Shown one piece after another: positions 1 to 6,200 of a DNA stretch of 10,546 bases; position 1 is the first letter of the stretch; the number at the start of each line of letters is the position of its first letter. The notes beneath the pieces are model-generated. The model made no database searches, was not told where the DNA came from, and saw nothing but the letters and a program-made list of their open reading frames with translations. The stretch is from Gammaproteobacteria bacterium (GTDB lineage Bacteria > Pseudomonadota > Gammaproteobacteria > SG8-11), in NCBI GenBank assembly GCA_016200445.1, contig JACQEQ010000048.1, positions 1-10,546 on the forward strand. The letters run 5' to 3'. Both the position numbers and the translations under genes were made by a program.

Positions 1-449
1 CCCAGGCGCCCCACCGAGGTCGTAATCGGTGTGAAGCCCAGATCGCCGGGGGTGAAATAAAATTTCTCGTGGAAGCCGGGATCATCGGGGATGTGCATTT
101 TGCGGTATTTACCGGCAATCGTGCCGTCGCGCTCCAACACCACGGCGGTGTTGTGATACAGACCTGCGGCACGCCGTTCGAATAACGATGCGACAATGAC
201 AATACCGAGCTCTTTGGCGAGTGCGCTCAAGACGCTAGTCGTGGGGCCGGGAATTGACTCGGCGTGATCGAAGTTTACCGGGTCTTCGTGCTGGCAAAAG
301 TACATGCCGGTGTGCAGCTCTTGCAGCAGCACCAAGCGCGCACCACGGCTCGCGGCATCGCGAATGCCCGCGATACTGGCGGCGAGGTTATGGTCGCGAT
401 CGTTGGTGCAAGCGTGTTGTACACACGCGACGGTGAGAGTGCCGGCCAC
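1..449 (-). CDS. aguB: N-carbamoylputrescine amidase, 5' part (C-terminus off the window)
   Basis: Partial CDS read from the complement; it starts at GTG (447-449) and leaves the window after 149 codons. The product is a carbon-nitrogen (nitrilase-family) hydrolase that hydrolyses N-carbamoylputrescine to putrescine, CO2 and ammonia in the cytoplasm. Seen directly: an N-terminal beta strand LTVACVQ (5-11), the catalytic glutamate in LVLLQELHTG (E44), and the catalytic lysine in GKYRKMHIPDDPGF (K117), whose context is typical of AguB. The catalytic cysteine should lie beyond the window. The start is fixed by an in-frame TGA four codons upstream and a TGAGG Shine-Dalgarno 7 nt before GTG. The gene lies 76 bases after aguA on the same strand, which supports this substrate over other nitrilase-family amides. 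Other family members (for example beta-ureidopropionase) are less likely because of the partner gene. Confidence 0.9.
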   Translation of the reverse strand, partial: MAGTLTVACVQHACTNDRDHNLAASIAGIRDAASRGARLVLLQELHTGMYFCQHEDPVNFDHAESIPGPTTSVLSALAKELGIVIVASLFERRAAGLYHNTAVVLERDGTIAGKYRKMHIPDDPGFHEKFYFTPGDLGFTPITTSVGRL

Positions 450-456
450 GCGAAAT

Positions 457-461
457 CCTCA
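457..461 (-). promoter_or_regulatory. aguB ribosome binding site inside a small hairpin
   Basis: On the complement TGAGG (461 down to 457) sits 7 nt before the GTG start of aguB, an ideal Shine-Dalgarno spacing. It is also the 3' arm of a 13-nt perfect inverted repeat, CCTCA-GCA-TGAGG (469 down to 457), so the site can be folded away in mRNA. The 3-nt loop makes this a small, modest structure. Confidence 0.6.
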
Positions 462-468
462 TGCTGAG

Positions 469-487
469 GCGCCGCGAGTAACGGCGC
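469..487 (-). other. GC-rich hairpin in the aguA-aguB spacer
   Basis: On the complement GCGCCG (487-482) and CGGCGC (474-469) form a perfect 6-bp GC-only stem with a 7-nt loop. It begins about 40 bases after the aguA stop and ends 19 bases before the aguB start. No T-tract follows, so it is not a standard intrinsic terminator. A role in mRNA stability or in partial uncoupling of aguB from aguA is inference. Confidence 0.5.
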
Positions 488-490
488 TTG

Positions 491-530
491 AGGCCATATT
501 ATAGATTAAAAGGCCATATTATAGATTAAA
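491..530. repeat. Perfect 20-bp tandem duplication at the aguA 3' end
   Basis: AGGCCATATTATAGATTAAA occurs twice head to tail (491-510 and 511-530) with no mismatch and no spacer. The copy nearer aguA includes the aguA TAA stop (526-528). Each copy carries TATAAT on the complement strand (503-498 and 523-518), a perfect match to the sigma70 -10 hexamer pointing toward aguB. I see no good -35 element at 16-18 bases from either. The perfect identity suggests a young slippage event. Confidence 0.9.
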
Positions 531-1584
531 GCGCAGGCAGTACGCCGGACGGTAATTGCATGCTGATGCAGTGCAGGCTGCCGAACTGGTAAATCAACGG
601 CAGGCAGTCGATGGGCACGATTTGGCGTTCCGGAAAACATTCGTGCAGGCGGGTGAGGGCGAGCGCATCGGCAGCATCGCGATAGGTCGGCACCAGCACC
701 GCGCCGTTGATGATCAAGAAATTCGCGTAAGTCGCCGGCAGACGTTTACCGTCGGCATTGGTTTTTACTTGCGGCCACGGCAACGGCACCAGGCGGTACG
801 GTTGGCCGTGGGCATCGCGTAGCGCGTGCAGCTCCTGCTCCATCAATTGCAAGTCGAGGTAGTGTGCGTCAGTGCGGTCGTTGCATTGCACATAGGCAAT
901 GGTGTGCGCATCGCAAAAACGCGCCAGGGTGTCGATGTGGCTGTCGGTGTCGTCGCCTTCGAGGTGGCCATGTTCCAGCCACAATATGCGCTGCACGTTG
1001 AAGAACTGCATCACGCGCTGTTCGATCTGTGCGCGTGTCAGGTGTGGATTACGTTTGGGCGACAGCAAGCACTGCGTTGTTGTCAACAACGTGCCCTTGC
1101 CGTCTGATTCGATACTGCCGCCTTCCAGCACCAAGTCCATCGTCACAATTGGTGTGGCGCCAAACGCACCGCGTGCATGCAGGCGGCGGGTGATTCTATT
1201 GTCAAGTTCCGCAGCGTACTTGCCGCCCCAGCCGTTGAACACGAAATCCAGCAACACCGGTGCGCCGTCTTGCAGCAAGGTAATCGGTCCATGATCGCGT
1301 GCCCAACTGTCGTTGGACGCAGCGATGTGCGAGCCGACGCGTTGTAAATCAACCCCGCCACTTTTCAATAACAGCATGACGTGGTCGATGTGGCGCTCGT
1401 CGCGGCAGCACACCAGCAGGCGTTCGTGCGCGCACACCGCGCGCGCGATGTTGACATAAACCGGTTCAATCTCGGCAAGATACGGTTGCCAATCGCTTTG
1501 GTCATGCGGCCACGTCAGCATGACGCCGCTTTGCGGCGCCCATTCAGCAGGCAGGAGACGTTGAATAACAGGTGTATTTATCAT
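526..1584 (-). CDS. aguA: Agmatine deiminase
   Basis: A 352-residue enzyme of the peptidyl-arginine deiminase-like fold that converts agmatine to N-carbamoylputrescine and ammonia, the step before AguB in cytoplasmic putrescine synthesis. Seen directly: SWARDHGPI (93-101), LVLEGGSIESDGKGT (151-165), GDDTDSHIDTLARF (210-223), NFLIING (288-294) and the C-terminal GSLHCISMQLP with the likely catalytic cysteine C339. Many relatives carry GGGNIHC there, so FGSLHC is a small variation. The length is near that of the family. The start is ATG at 1582-1584, in ATGA overlapping the TGA of the upstream corC-like gene, which suggests translational coupling. The same frame is open for 61 more codons upstream, but those lie inside the corC-like gene and look like arbitrary sequence. 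No strong Shine-Dalgarno was seen before the chosen ATG, consistent with coupling. Confidence 0.93.
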   Translation of the reverse strand: MINTPVIQRLLPAEWAPQSGVMLTWPHDQSDWQPYLAEIEPVYVNIARAVCAHERLLVCCRDERHIDHVMLLLKSGGVDLQRVGSHIAASNDSWARDHGPITLLQDGAPVLLDFVFNGWGGKYAAELDNRITRRLHARGAFGATPIVTMDLVLEGGSIESDGKGTLLTTTQCLLSPKRNPHLTRAQIEQRVMQFFNVQRILWLEHGHLEGDDTDSHIDTLARFCDAHTIAYVQCNDRTDAHYLDLQLMEQELHALRDAHGQPYRLVPLPWPQVKTNADGKRLPATYANFLIINGAVLVPTYRDAADALALTRLHECFPERQIVPIDCLPLIYQFGSLHCISMQLPSGVLPAL

Positions 1585-2858
1585 GCTATGGAACTCGGGC
1601 CGGGGTGTAGTTTGAGACGTGCAATTTTTACCAGTTTGCCCTGGGTTTGCACGATCTCGATGATGTAATTGCCCAAGCGCATGCTGGTGCCGGGCACTGG
1701 AATGTCTTCCAAATACTCGACGATCAAGCCGTTCAGCGTTTTGGGTCCGTCGGTGGGTAACTCCCACAGCATTTGTTTGTTAAGGTCACGCAGCGTAGCG
1801 CCGCCGTCGACCAAAAAGGTGCCGTCCTCTTGTGGATACACATCTTTGATATGAGCCGCTGGATCGGTGGTGAACTCACCGACAATTTCTTCCAGAATAT
1901 CTTCCAGTGTTACCAGGCCGGTGACATCGCCATATTCGTCGACGACCAGTCCGATACGCCACTTGGCGCGCTGGAAATTCACCAGCTGGGTATTCAGCGG
2001 CGTACCTTCCGGTACGAAGTAGGGATCGCGCAGCAGCGTCGTCAACGATTCCTTGGTCAATTCAGTTTTTGCCAGCAGCGGCACCGCATGGCGGACGTGC
2101 AGCATACCGAGCACATTGTTGATGTCGGCGTGATACACCGGCAAGCGTGTGTGCTCGGCCGTGGAGAGTTTGTGAATGATGACATCCAGGTCGTCGTCCA
2201 GGTCGATGCCGACGATTTCAGTCTGCGGCACCATGATGTCGTTGACGCTCGCATTGTCAAGATCGAGCACGGCGGTGAGCATTTCCTGGCCGCGCCCAGG
2301 GATCAAAGCGCCAGCTTCGCTTAAGATCGTGCGTAGCTCCTCGTGCGTGATCATCTGGCCCGGCTGACGTTTCACCGACACGCCGAACACCCGCAACAGA
2401 CCGTTGGCAATCACGCCGGTCGGCCACACCAACGGGTAATAGACCACGCGTAATATCGGCTCGATCACATAGGCTGCCGGAAAAGCGACGCGCTCCGGAC
2501 GCAGTGCGGCGAGTGTTTTGGGAGTGACTTCGCTGAACACCAACAGCACGAAGGTGAGCAGGCCGGTCGCGATGGCCAGACCGAAGTCGTCGAAATAACG
2601 TTGCGATAACAATGTCGCAATCACCGATGCTGCGGTGTTGGCGAAGTTGTTGCCCAGCAGAATAAAGCCGATGAAGCGGTCGGGTTTTTCCAGCAGCCGT
2701 GCGGCGCGCATCGCCCCCGGGTGCTTGGCGCGCACCAAGTGGCGCAAGCGATAACGATTGAGACTGATGAGGCTGGTTTCCGCCGCCGAAAAAAACGCCG
2801 ATGTGATGACAAGCGCGACCAGCGCAATCAGCAAGGTGTTGGTGGAAATGGTTTCCAT
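1581..2858 (-). CDS. CNNM/CBS/CorC-type membrane transporter (HlyC/CorC family, YfjD-like)
   Basis: A 425-residue inner-membrane protein of the CNNM (DUF21) type. The order seen is: TM segment at 9-24 running into SAFFSAAETSLISLNRYRLR (20-39); GNNFANTAASVIAT (69-82); TM at about 93-110 with FSEVTPKTLA (108-117); a further hydrophobic stretch around 125-160; a CBS pair at about 205-330, including DIMVPQTEIVGID (207-219) and VVDEYGDVTGLVTLEDILEEIVGEF (305-329); and a C-terminal CorC_HlyC domain from about 340. Family members are linked to Mg2+/Co2+ efflux or resistance; the ion here is not shown by the sequence. It starts 22 bases after the ypjD-like stop and its TGA overlaps the aguA ATG, so the genes are probably cotranscribed. 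The pairing with a ypjD-like gene next to ffh matches E. coli ypjD-yfjD. The Shine-Dalgarno is weak. Confidence 0.92.
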   Translation of the reverse strand: METISTNTLLIALVALVITSAFFSAAETSLISLNRYRLRHLVRAKHPGAMRAARLLEKPDRFIGFILLGNNFANTAASVIATLLSQRYFDDFGLAIATGLLTFVLLVFSEVTPKTLAALRPERVAFPAAYVIEPILRVVYYPLVWPTGVIANGLLRVFGVSVKRQPGQMITHEELRTILSEAGALIPGRGQEMLTAVLDLDNASVNDIMVPQTEIVGIDLDDDLDVIIHKLSTAEHTRLPVYHADINNVLGMLHVRHAVPLLAKTELTKESLTTLLRDPYFVPEGTPLNTQLVNFQRAKWRIGLVVDEYGDVTGLVTLEDILEEIVGEFTTDPAAHIKDVYPQEDGTFLVDGGATLRDLNKQMLWELPTDGPKTLNGLIVEYLEDIPVPGTSMRLGNYIIEIVQTQGKLVKIARLKLHPGPSSIA

Positions 2859-2880
2859 GAAATTACCGGATGGCGCGCAG

Positions 2881-3708
2881 TCAGCGGCCGAGCAACAACT
2901 CTTTAACGAGCTTGACGCCGAAATAAGCCAACAGCAGCACCACGAAACCGCTTAAGACCCAGCGCACGGCGGTGCGGCCGCGCCAGCCGAAACGCCAGCG
3001 TCCCCACAGCAATACCGCAAAAAAACACCACGCGATGATCGACAAAATGGTCTTGTGTGCCTGGTGTTGTGCAAACATGTTGTCGATTTGCGGCAGGCCG
3101 GTGAGCAGCGACAACGTGAGGAATACAAAACCAACGGCAATCATCTGAAATAATAATGATTCCATGGTCTCCATCGGCGGGAACGCGCGGATAAATCCGC
3201 CGGGATGCTTGGCGCGCAGCGAGTTGTTTTGCACCCACAACACCACCGACTGGAGTGCCGCGATGCTGAGCGTGCTGTAGGCCAGGATGGAAATTACGAT
3301 GTGGTAGCGCAGCTCGGCCGCATCGGCGGTCAGTAAAATATGCGTGGCCGAGAAGGTAAGCTCCAGCGCAAGCGCCACGGCGGCGGAGGGTAAAATGACC
3401 ACGCCGAGGCTCTCTACCGGTTTCGACAGCGACGCGAGCAGCAGGAGCGCTGCGGCTAACCACGTCATCAACGAAATCGCGTTATAAAATCCGAAATTCA
3501 AACCGCCAGCGGCGCTGGCAAAGATATTGGTGTACAACACCTGGGCATGCAGAATCACGGCAACGCCGGCAATCAGCAGTAGCCAGATTTTGCGGGTGCG
3601 TGCGAGTAAGTGTTCGGCCGGCAGACGCGCGAACAAGCGTGCAGCGAGTGCGAAACCCACGCTCAGATAAGTCACTATGGCAAGCAAGGTGGTGAAATTC
3701 GTGTTCAC
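2881..3708 (-). CDS. ypjD: YpjD-like inner membrane protein of the CcsA/cytochrome c assembly family
   Basis: A 275-residue, very hydrophobic protein with about eight predicted membrane helices (roughly 5-25, 40-60, 75-95, 100-120, 135-158, 186-206, 220-236 and 248-270). It belongs to the CcsA/CcmC-like family of heme-handling proteins. Seen: LHAQVLY (H54), GLNFGFYNAISLMTWL (69-84), ELRYHIVISILAYS (132-145, H136), AFPPMETMESLLFQ (175-188), and AHKTILSIIAWCFFAVLLWGR (217-237, H218) followed by FGWRGRTAVRW. I do not see the WGxxWxWD heme motif of true CcsA, as expected for the YpjD branch, whose precise role is not established. The start is GTG (3706-3708): an in-frame TAA lies about 17 codons upstream with no other start codon between, although no clear Shine-Dalgarno is present. 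It is the first gene of the leftward operon and is divergent from the hydrolase and ffh. Confidence 0.88.
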   Translation of the reverse strand: MNTNFTTLLAIVTYLSVGFALAARLFARLPAEHLLARTRKIWLLLIAGVAVILHAQVLYTNIFASAAGGLNFGFYNAISLMTWLAAALLLLASLSKPVESLGVVILPSAAVALALELTFSATHILLTADAAELRYHIVISILAYSTLSIAALQSVVLWVQNNSLRAKHPGGFIRAFPPMETMESLLFQMIAVGFVFLTLSLLTGLPQIDNMFAQHQAHKTILSIIAWCFFAVLLWGRWRFGWRGRTAVRWVLSGFVVLLLAYFGVKLVKELLLGR

Positions 3709-3866
3709 GGATTTTTGGTCGTTATAGTTAGGGATGGCGTATTACGCGCGATTGAAAAGTTTACCCGTGCCACATTATTTAAGCTAAATATTTATCGAAG
3801 TTTAAGCTAAAGTAATTTAGCTTGTTGAAGCTACACAAAAAAACTACGCGGATCGGGACAGCAGTA
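3709..3866. promoter_or_regulatory. Divergent intergenic region between ypjD and the MBL-fold gene
   Basis: This 158-base stretch holds no gene I can support. It must carry the promoters for the leftward operon and probably for the rightward MBL-fold gene. It is more AT-rich than its flanks, especially 3775-3830. TATAAC on the complement (3726-3721) is a possible -10 for the leftward operon, but no good -35 is placed for it. TTGAAA (3752-3757) resembles a rightward -35 without a convincing -10 at 17 bases. The repeats at 3778-3833 are listed separately. Confidence 0.45.
3778..3833. repeat. Spaced AAGCTA repeats with a hairpin upstream of the MBL-fold gene
   Basis: TTTAAGCTAAA occurs at 3778-3788 and again at 3801-3811 (23-base period), and a third, shorter AAGCTA lies at 3828-3833 (24 bases further). 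Between the second and third, AAGCTAAA (3804-3811), GTAA and TTTAGCTT (3816-3823) form a perfect 8-bp stem with a 4-nt loop. The array ends 33 bases before the hydrolase ATG. It could be an operator for an unknown regulator or a leader hairpin; neither is proven. Confidence 0.6.
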
Positions 3867-4631
3867 ATGCGCTTACAGATTTTAGGATGCAGCGGTGGCA
3901 TCGGCGTTGATCGTCGCACGACTTCATTACTCGTCGATGACGATATCCTGATCGACGCAGGTAGCGGGGTAGGCAACTTGTCGCTTGAGGAGATGGCCAC
4001 CATCGGCCATGTATTCCTTACCCATTCGCATCTGGATCATTTTGCATTCCTGCCGCTGTTAGTCGATACCATGTTTCCGCAAATCGTCGAGCCGATTGTG
4101 ATTCATGGGCAGGCGGCGACGCTCAAAGCACTCCAAGACCATATTTTCAATTGGACGGTATGGCCCGACTTCGCTAAGTTGCCGACGGTGAAAAATCCAG
4201 TGATGCGTTATGAAGTCATGGCCCCGGGTGAGGTCTACCAGCTCGGCGACCGTACACTGGAAATGATTCCAGTGAATCACATTGTGCCGTGCGTCGGTTA
4301 TCGTGTCGCAAGTAAGGGCGGGGTGTTTGCGTTTAGCGGCGACACTACGACCAATGACACGTTATGGGAGGCGCTCAATCGCCATGATCGTTTGGACTTG
4401 CTGATGGTTGAAGCCGCATTTCCGAATGCTGAGCTCGCCCTGAGCAAGGCAGCTCGCCACTACACGCCGAATTTACTGGCGGCCGATATCGTCAAGCTCA
4501 AACACCAGCCGAGAATTTTCATCAGTCACCCCAAGCCTGGCCAGGAAACCGTCATCTTCGACGAATGCCGCGCCGCGATGCCGGATCGCGATGTCAATTC
4601 ATTATCGGGCGGCGAAGTTTTTAACCTATAA
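3867..4631 (+). CDS. Metallo-beta-lactamase-fold hydrolase, possibly class II cyclic nucleotide phosphodiesterase
   Basis: A 254-residue cytoplasmic hydrolase of the metallo-beta-lactamase fold with no signal peptide. Seen: an N-terminal MRLQILGCSGGIG strand and glycine loop as in RNase Z/phosphodiesterase relatives; the zinc motif THSHLDH (52-58: H53, H55, D57, H58); further ligand candidates H138 in PVNHIVPCVGYR, D159 in FSGDTTTND, and H221 in ISHPKPGQE. The motif HSHLDHFAF resembles the class II 3',5'-cyclic nucleotide phosphodiesterase signature, so cAMP/cGMP hydrolysis is the best guess, but the fold covers many substrates. The start chosen is ATG at 3867 with GGGA 8 nt upstream. An in-frame TTG at 3822 would add 15 poorly structured residues and has no ribosome site. 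ffh starts 45 bases after its stop on the same strand, so partial cotranscription is possible. Confidence 0.8.
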   Translation: MRLQILGCSGGIGVDRRTTSLLVDDDILIDAGSGVGNLSLEEMATIGHVFLTHSHLDHFAFLPLLVDTMFPQIVEPIVIHGQAATLKALQDHIFNWTVWPDFAKLPTVKNPVMRYEVMAPGEVYQLGDRTLEMIPVNHIVPCVGYRVASKGGVFAFSGDTTTNDTLWEALNRHDRLDLLMVEAAFPNAELALSKAARHYTPNLLAADIVKLKHQPRIFISHPKPGQETVIFDECRAAMPDRDVNSLSGGEVFNL

Positions 4632-4632
4632 T
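4627..4632 (+). promoter_or_regulatory. Possible -10 element for ffh
   Basis: TATAAT at 4627-4632 matches the sigma70 -10 consensus exactly and lies 44 bases upstream of the ffh ATG, a plausible place for a start of transcription. It overlaps the TAA stop of the preceding gene (4629-4631). I find no convincing -35 hexamer 16-18 bases upstream, so this could be chance. Confidence 0.35.
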
Positions 4633-4676
4633 TCTGCGCAGTCGTTGTTTCGCTTTTTCCCTGTGAGGTTGTTTCC

Positions 4677-6035
4677 ATGTTCGAAAGCCTGACCGAACGC
4701 TTGGCGCGTGTCGTAAAAGACATGCGCGGCTTAAGCCGCATCACCGAAGACAACGTAAAAGACACGCTGCGCGAAGTGCGCATGGCGCTGCTCGAAGCCG
4801 ATGTGGCCTTGCCGGTGGTGCGCGATTTCGTCGAGCACGTGAAGCAACGCGCGGTCGGCGTCGAAGTCAGCGGCAGCCTGACACCGGGTCAGGTGTTGGT
4901 GAAGGTGGTGCGCGACGAATTGGTGCGTGTGATGGGCGAAACTAACACTGCGCTGGATCTGTCGACGCGTCCGCCGGCGGTGATTCTGATGGCCGGATTG
5001 CAGGGCTCCGGTAAAACCACCACGGTGGCCAAGCTCGCGCGCTTTCTGACCGAGCGCGAGAAAAAGTCGGTGCTGGTGGTCAGCGCCGATGTGTATCGGC
5101 CCGCCGCCATCGAGCAATTGCAGAAACTCGCGCACGAAATCGGCGTGGATTTTTTCGGAAGCGATCCGTCGCAAGATCCGGTAGTCATCGCGCAGGCTGC
5201 ACTGCGGCAGGCGCAGGTGCAATCCAAAGATGTGTTGATTGTCGACACCGCTGGCCGTTTGCACATTGACGACGACATGATGCGCGAGATTCAACGTCTG
5301 CACGCCGCGCTCAACCCGATCGAAACGCTGTTCGTGGTCGACAGCATGACGGGTCAGGACGCGGCCAATACCGCGAAGGCTTTTAACGACGCGTTACCGC
5401 TGACCGGCGTCGTGCTCACCAAGACCGACGGCGATGCGCGCGGCGGCGCGGCGTTGTCGGTGCGCCACATCACCGGCAAGCCGATCAAGTTCATGGGTAT
5501 CGGCGAAAAAACCGGCGCACTTGAACCGTTTTATCCCGACCGCATCGCCTCGCGCATTTTAGGCATGGGCGACGTGCTCAGCCTGGTGGAGCAGGTCGAG
5601 CGCGGTGTTGACAAGGAAAAGGCTGACAAGCTCGTGCAGAAAATGCACAAGGGCAAGGGCTTGAATCTCGAAGATTACCGCGACCAGTTGCAGCAAATGC
5701 GCTCGATGGGCGGCTTGGCCAACATGATGGATAAACTACCGGGCATGAGCCAGCTCCCGGAAGCCGCAAAAAATCAATTTAACGACAAAGAACTTAAACG
5801 TCTGGAATCTATCGTCGGTTCGATGACTACTCAAGAGCGCCGCCACCCCGATATCATCAACGGCTCGCGCAAACGCCGCCTTGCACAGGGCTCCGGCACG
5901 CAGGTGCAAGATGTCAATCGCTTACTCAAGCAATTCACGCAGATGCAAAAGATGATGAAAAAAATGGGCGGGGGCGGATTTGCACGCATGATGCGCGCGA
6001 TGAAGGGCCGTGTTCCCCCGGGCATGACATTTTAG
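4677..6035 (+). CDS. ffh: Signal recognition particle GTPase Ffh (SRP54)
   Basis: A complete 452-residue Ffh, which binds 4.5S RNA and signal sequences of nascent membrane proteins and, with FtsY, delivers ribosomes to the translocon. Domains seen: the helical N domain (1-100) with DTLREVRMALLEADVALPVV (29-48); the G domain with P-loop GLQGSGKTTT (107-116), SADVYRPAAIEQL (136-148), DTAGR (190-194), TKTDGDARGG (248-257) and the GIGE loop (274-277); and the methionine-rich M domain (about 325-452) with SRKRRLAQGSG (397-407), the RNA-binding element, and a Met-rich tail MQKMMKKMGGGGFARMMRAM. The length is normal. GAGG (4665-4668) lies 8 nt before the ATG. It is the last gene before a strong terminator. 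rpsP-rimM-trmD, which often follow ffh in enterics, are not downstream here. Confidence 0.98.
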   Translation: MFESLTERLARVVKDMRGLSRITEDNVKDTLREVRMALLEADVALPVVRDFVEHVKQRAVGVEVSGSLTPGQVLVKVVRDELVRVMGETNTALDLSTRPPAVILMAGLQGSGKTTTVAKLARFLTEREKKSVLVVSADVYRPAAIEQLQKLAHEIGVDFFGSDPSQDPVVIAQAALRQAQVQSKDVLIVDTAGRLHIDDDMMREIQRLHAALNPIETLFVVDSMTGQDAANTAKAFNDALPLTGVVLTKTDGDARGGAALSVRHITGKPIKFMGIGEKTGALEPFYPDRIASRILGMGDVLSLVEQVERGVDKEKADKLVQKMHKGKGLNLEDYRDQLQQMRSMGGLANMMDKLPGMSQLPEAAKNQFNDKELKRLESIVGSMTTQERRHPDIINGSRKRRLAQGSGTQVQDVNRLLKQFTQMQKMMKKMGGGGFARMMRAMKGRVPPGMTF

Positions 6036-6049
6036 CGAAGCACGCAACT

Positions 6050-6094
6050 AAAGTACCCCCTTCCCCCGTGTTGGGAGAAGGAGTACTTTGTTTT
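6050..6094 (+). terminator. Intrinsic terminator after ffh
   Basis: AAAGTAC (6050-6056) pairs with GTACTTT (6083-6089). After a small internal loop CCTTC (6059-6063) pairs with GAAGG (6077-6081), and after one mismatch CCC (6065-6067) pairs with GGG (6073-6075) around the loop GTGTT. The stem runs directly into TTTGTTTT (6087-6094). It begins 15 bases after the ffh stop and separates ffh from the kinase gene. Confidence 0.88.
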
Positions 6095-6200
6095 CGTGGG
6101 GACGCTTCTTTGCATTTTAATGCCGCAGCGCCGCCGATTCGTAACGCAATCCAGTCCGTCAGTCATTCTAGGGCGTGCCATCCTGGGGAGGATGTTCGAC
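6095..6200 (+). promoter_or_regulatory. Leader region of the hybrid kinase gene
   Basis: Between the ffh terminator and the kinase start are 106 bases with an open frame (from a GTG at 6096) but no gene of its own. The promoter of the kinase gene must lie here, since the terminator should stop ffh transcription. I cannot pick a convincing -35/-10 pair. Confidence 0.4.
6185..6191 (+). promoter_or_regulatory. Ribosome binding site that decides the kinase start
   Basis: GGGGAGG at 6185-6191 is a strong Shine-Dalgarno sequence. It abuts the ATG at 6192 with no spacer, which is too close, but lies 9 nt before the ATG at 6201, which is workable. This favours 6201 and gives a compact signal peptide. 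Confidence 0.65.

Noticed and set aside
1585..1767. 61-residue N-terminal extension of agmatine deiminase in the same frame
   Set aside because: It lies wholly inside the corC-like gene, has low-complexity Arg/His-rich residues unlike the family, and the internal ATG at 1584 gives the normal family N-terminus in an ATGA overlap.
3822..3866. TTG start adding 15 residues to the MBL-fold hydrolase
   Set aside because: No ribosome site precedes it, it falls in the repeat/hairpin region, and MRLQILGCSGG is the natural start of the fold with GGGA well placed before it.
4731..5303. 190-residue open frame on the complement inside ffh
   Set aside because: It is antisense to highly conserved ffh codons, and its His/Gln/Arg-rich product has no recognisable domain; it follows from the codon bias of ffh.
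6096..6200. GTG (6096) or ATG (6192) as start of the kinase
   Set aside because: 6096 is immediately after the ffh terminator and would bury the signal peptide behind 35 residues. 6192 touches the Shine-Dalgarno without a spacer. 6201 fits both better.
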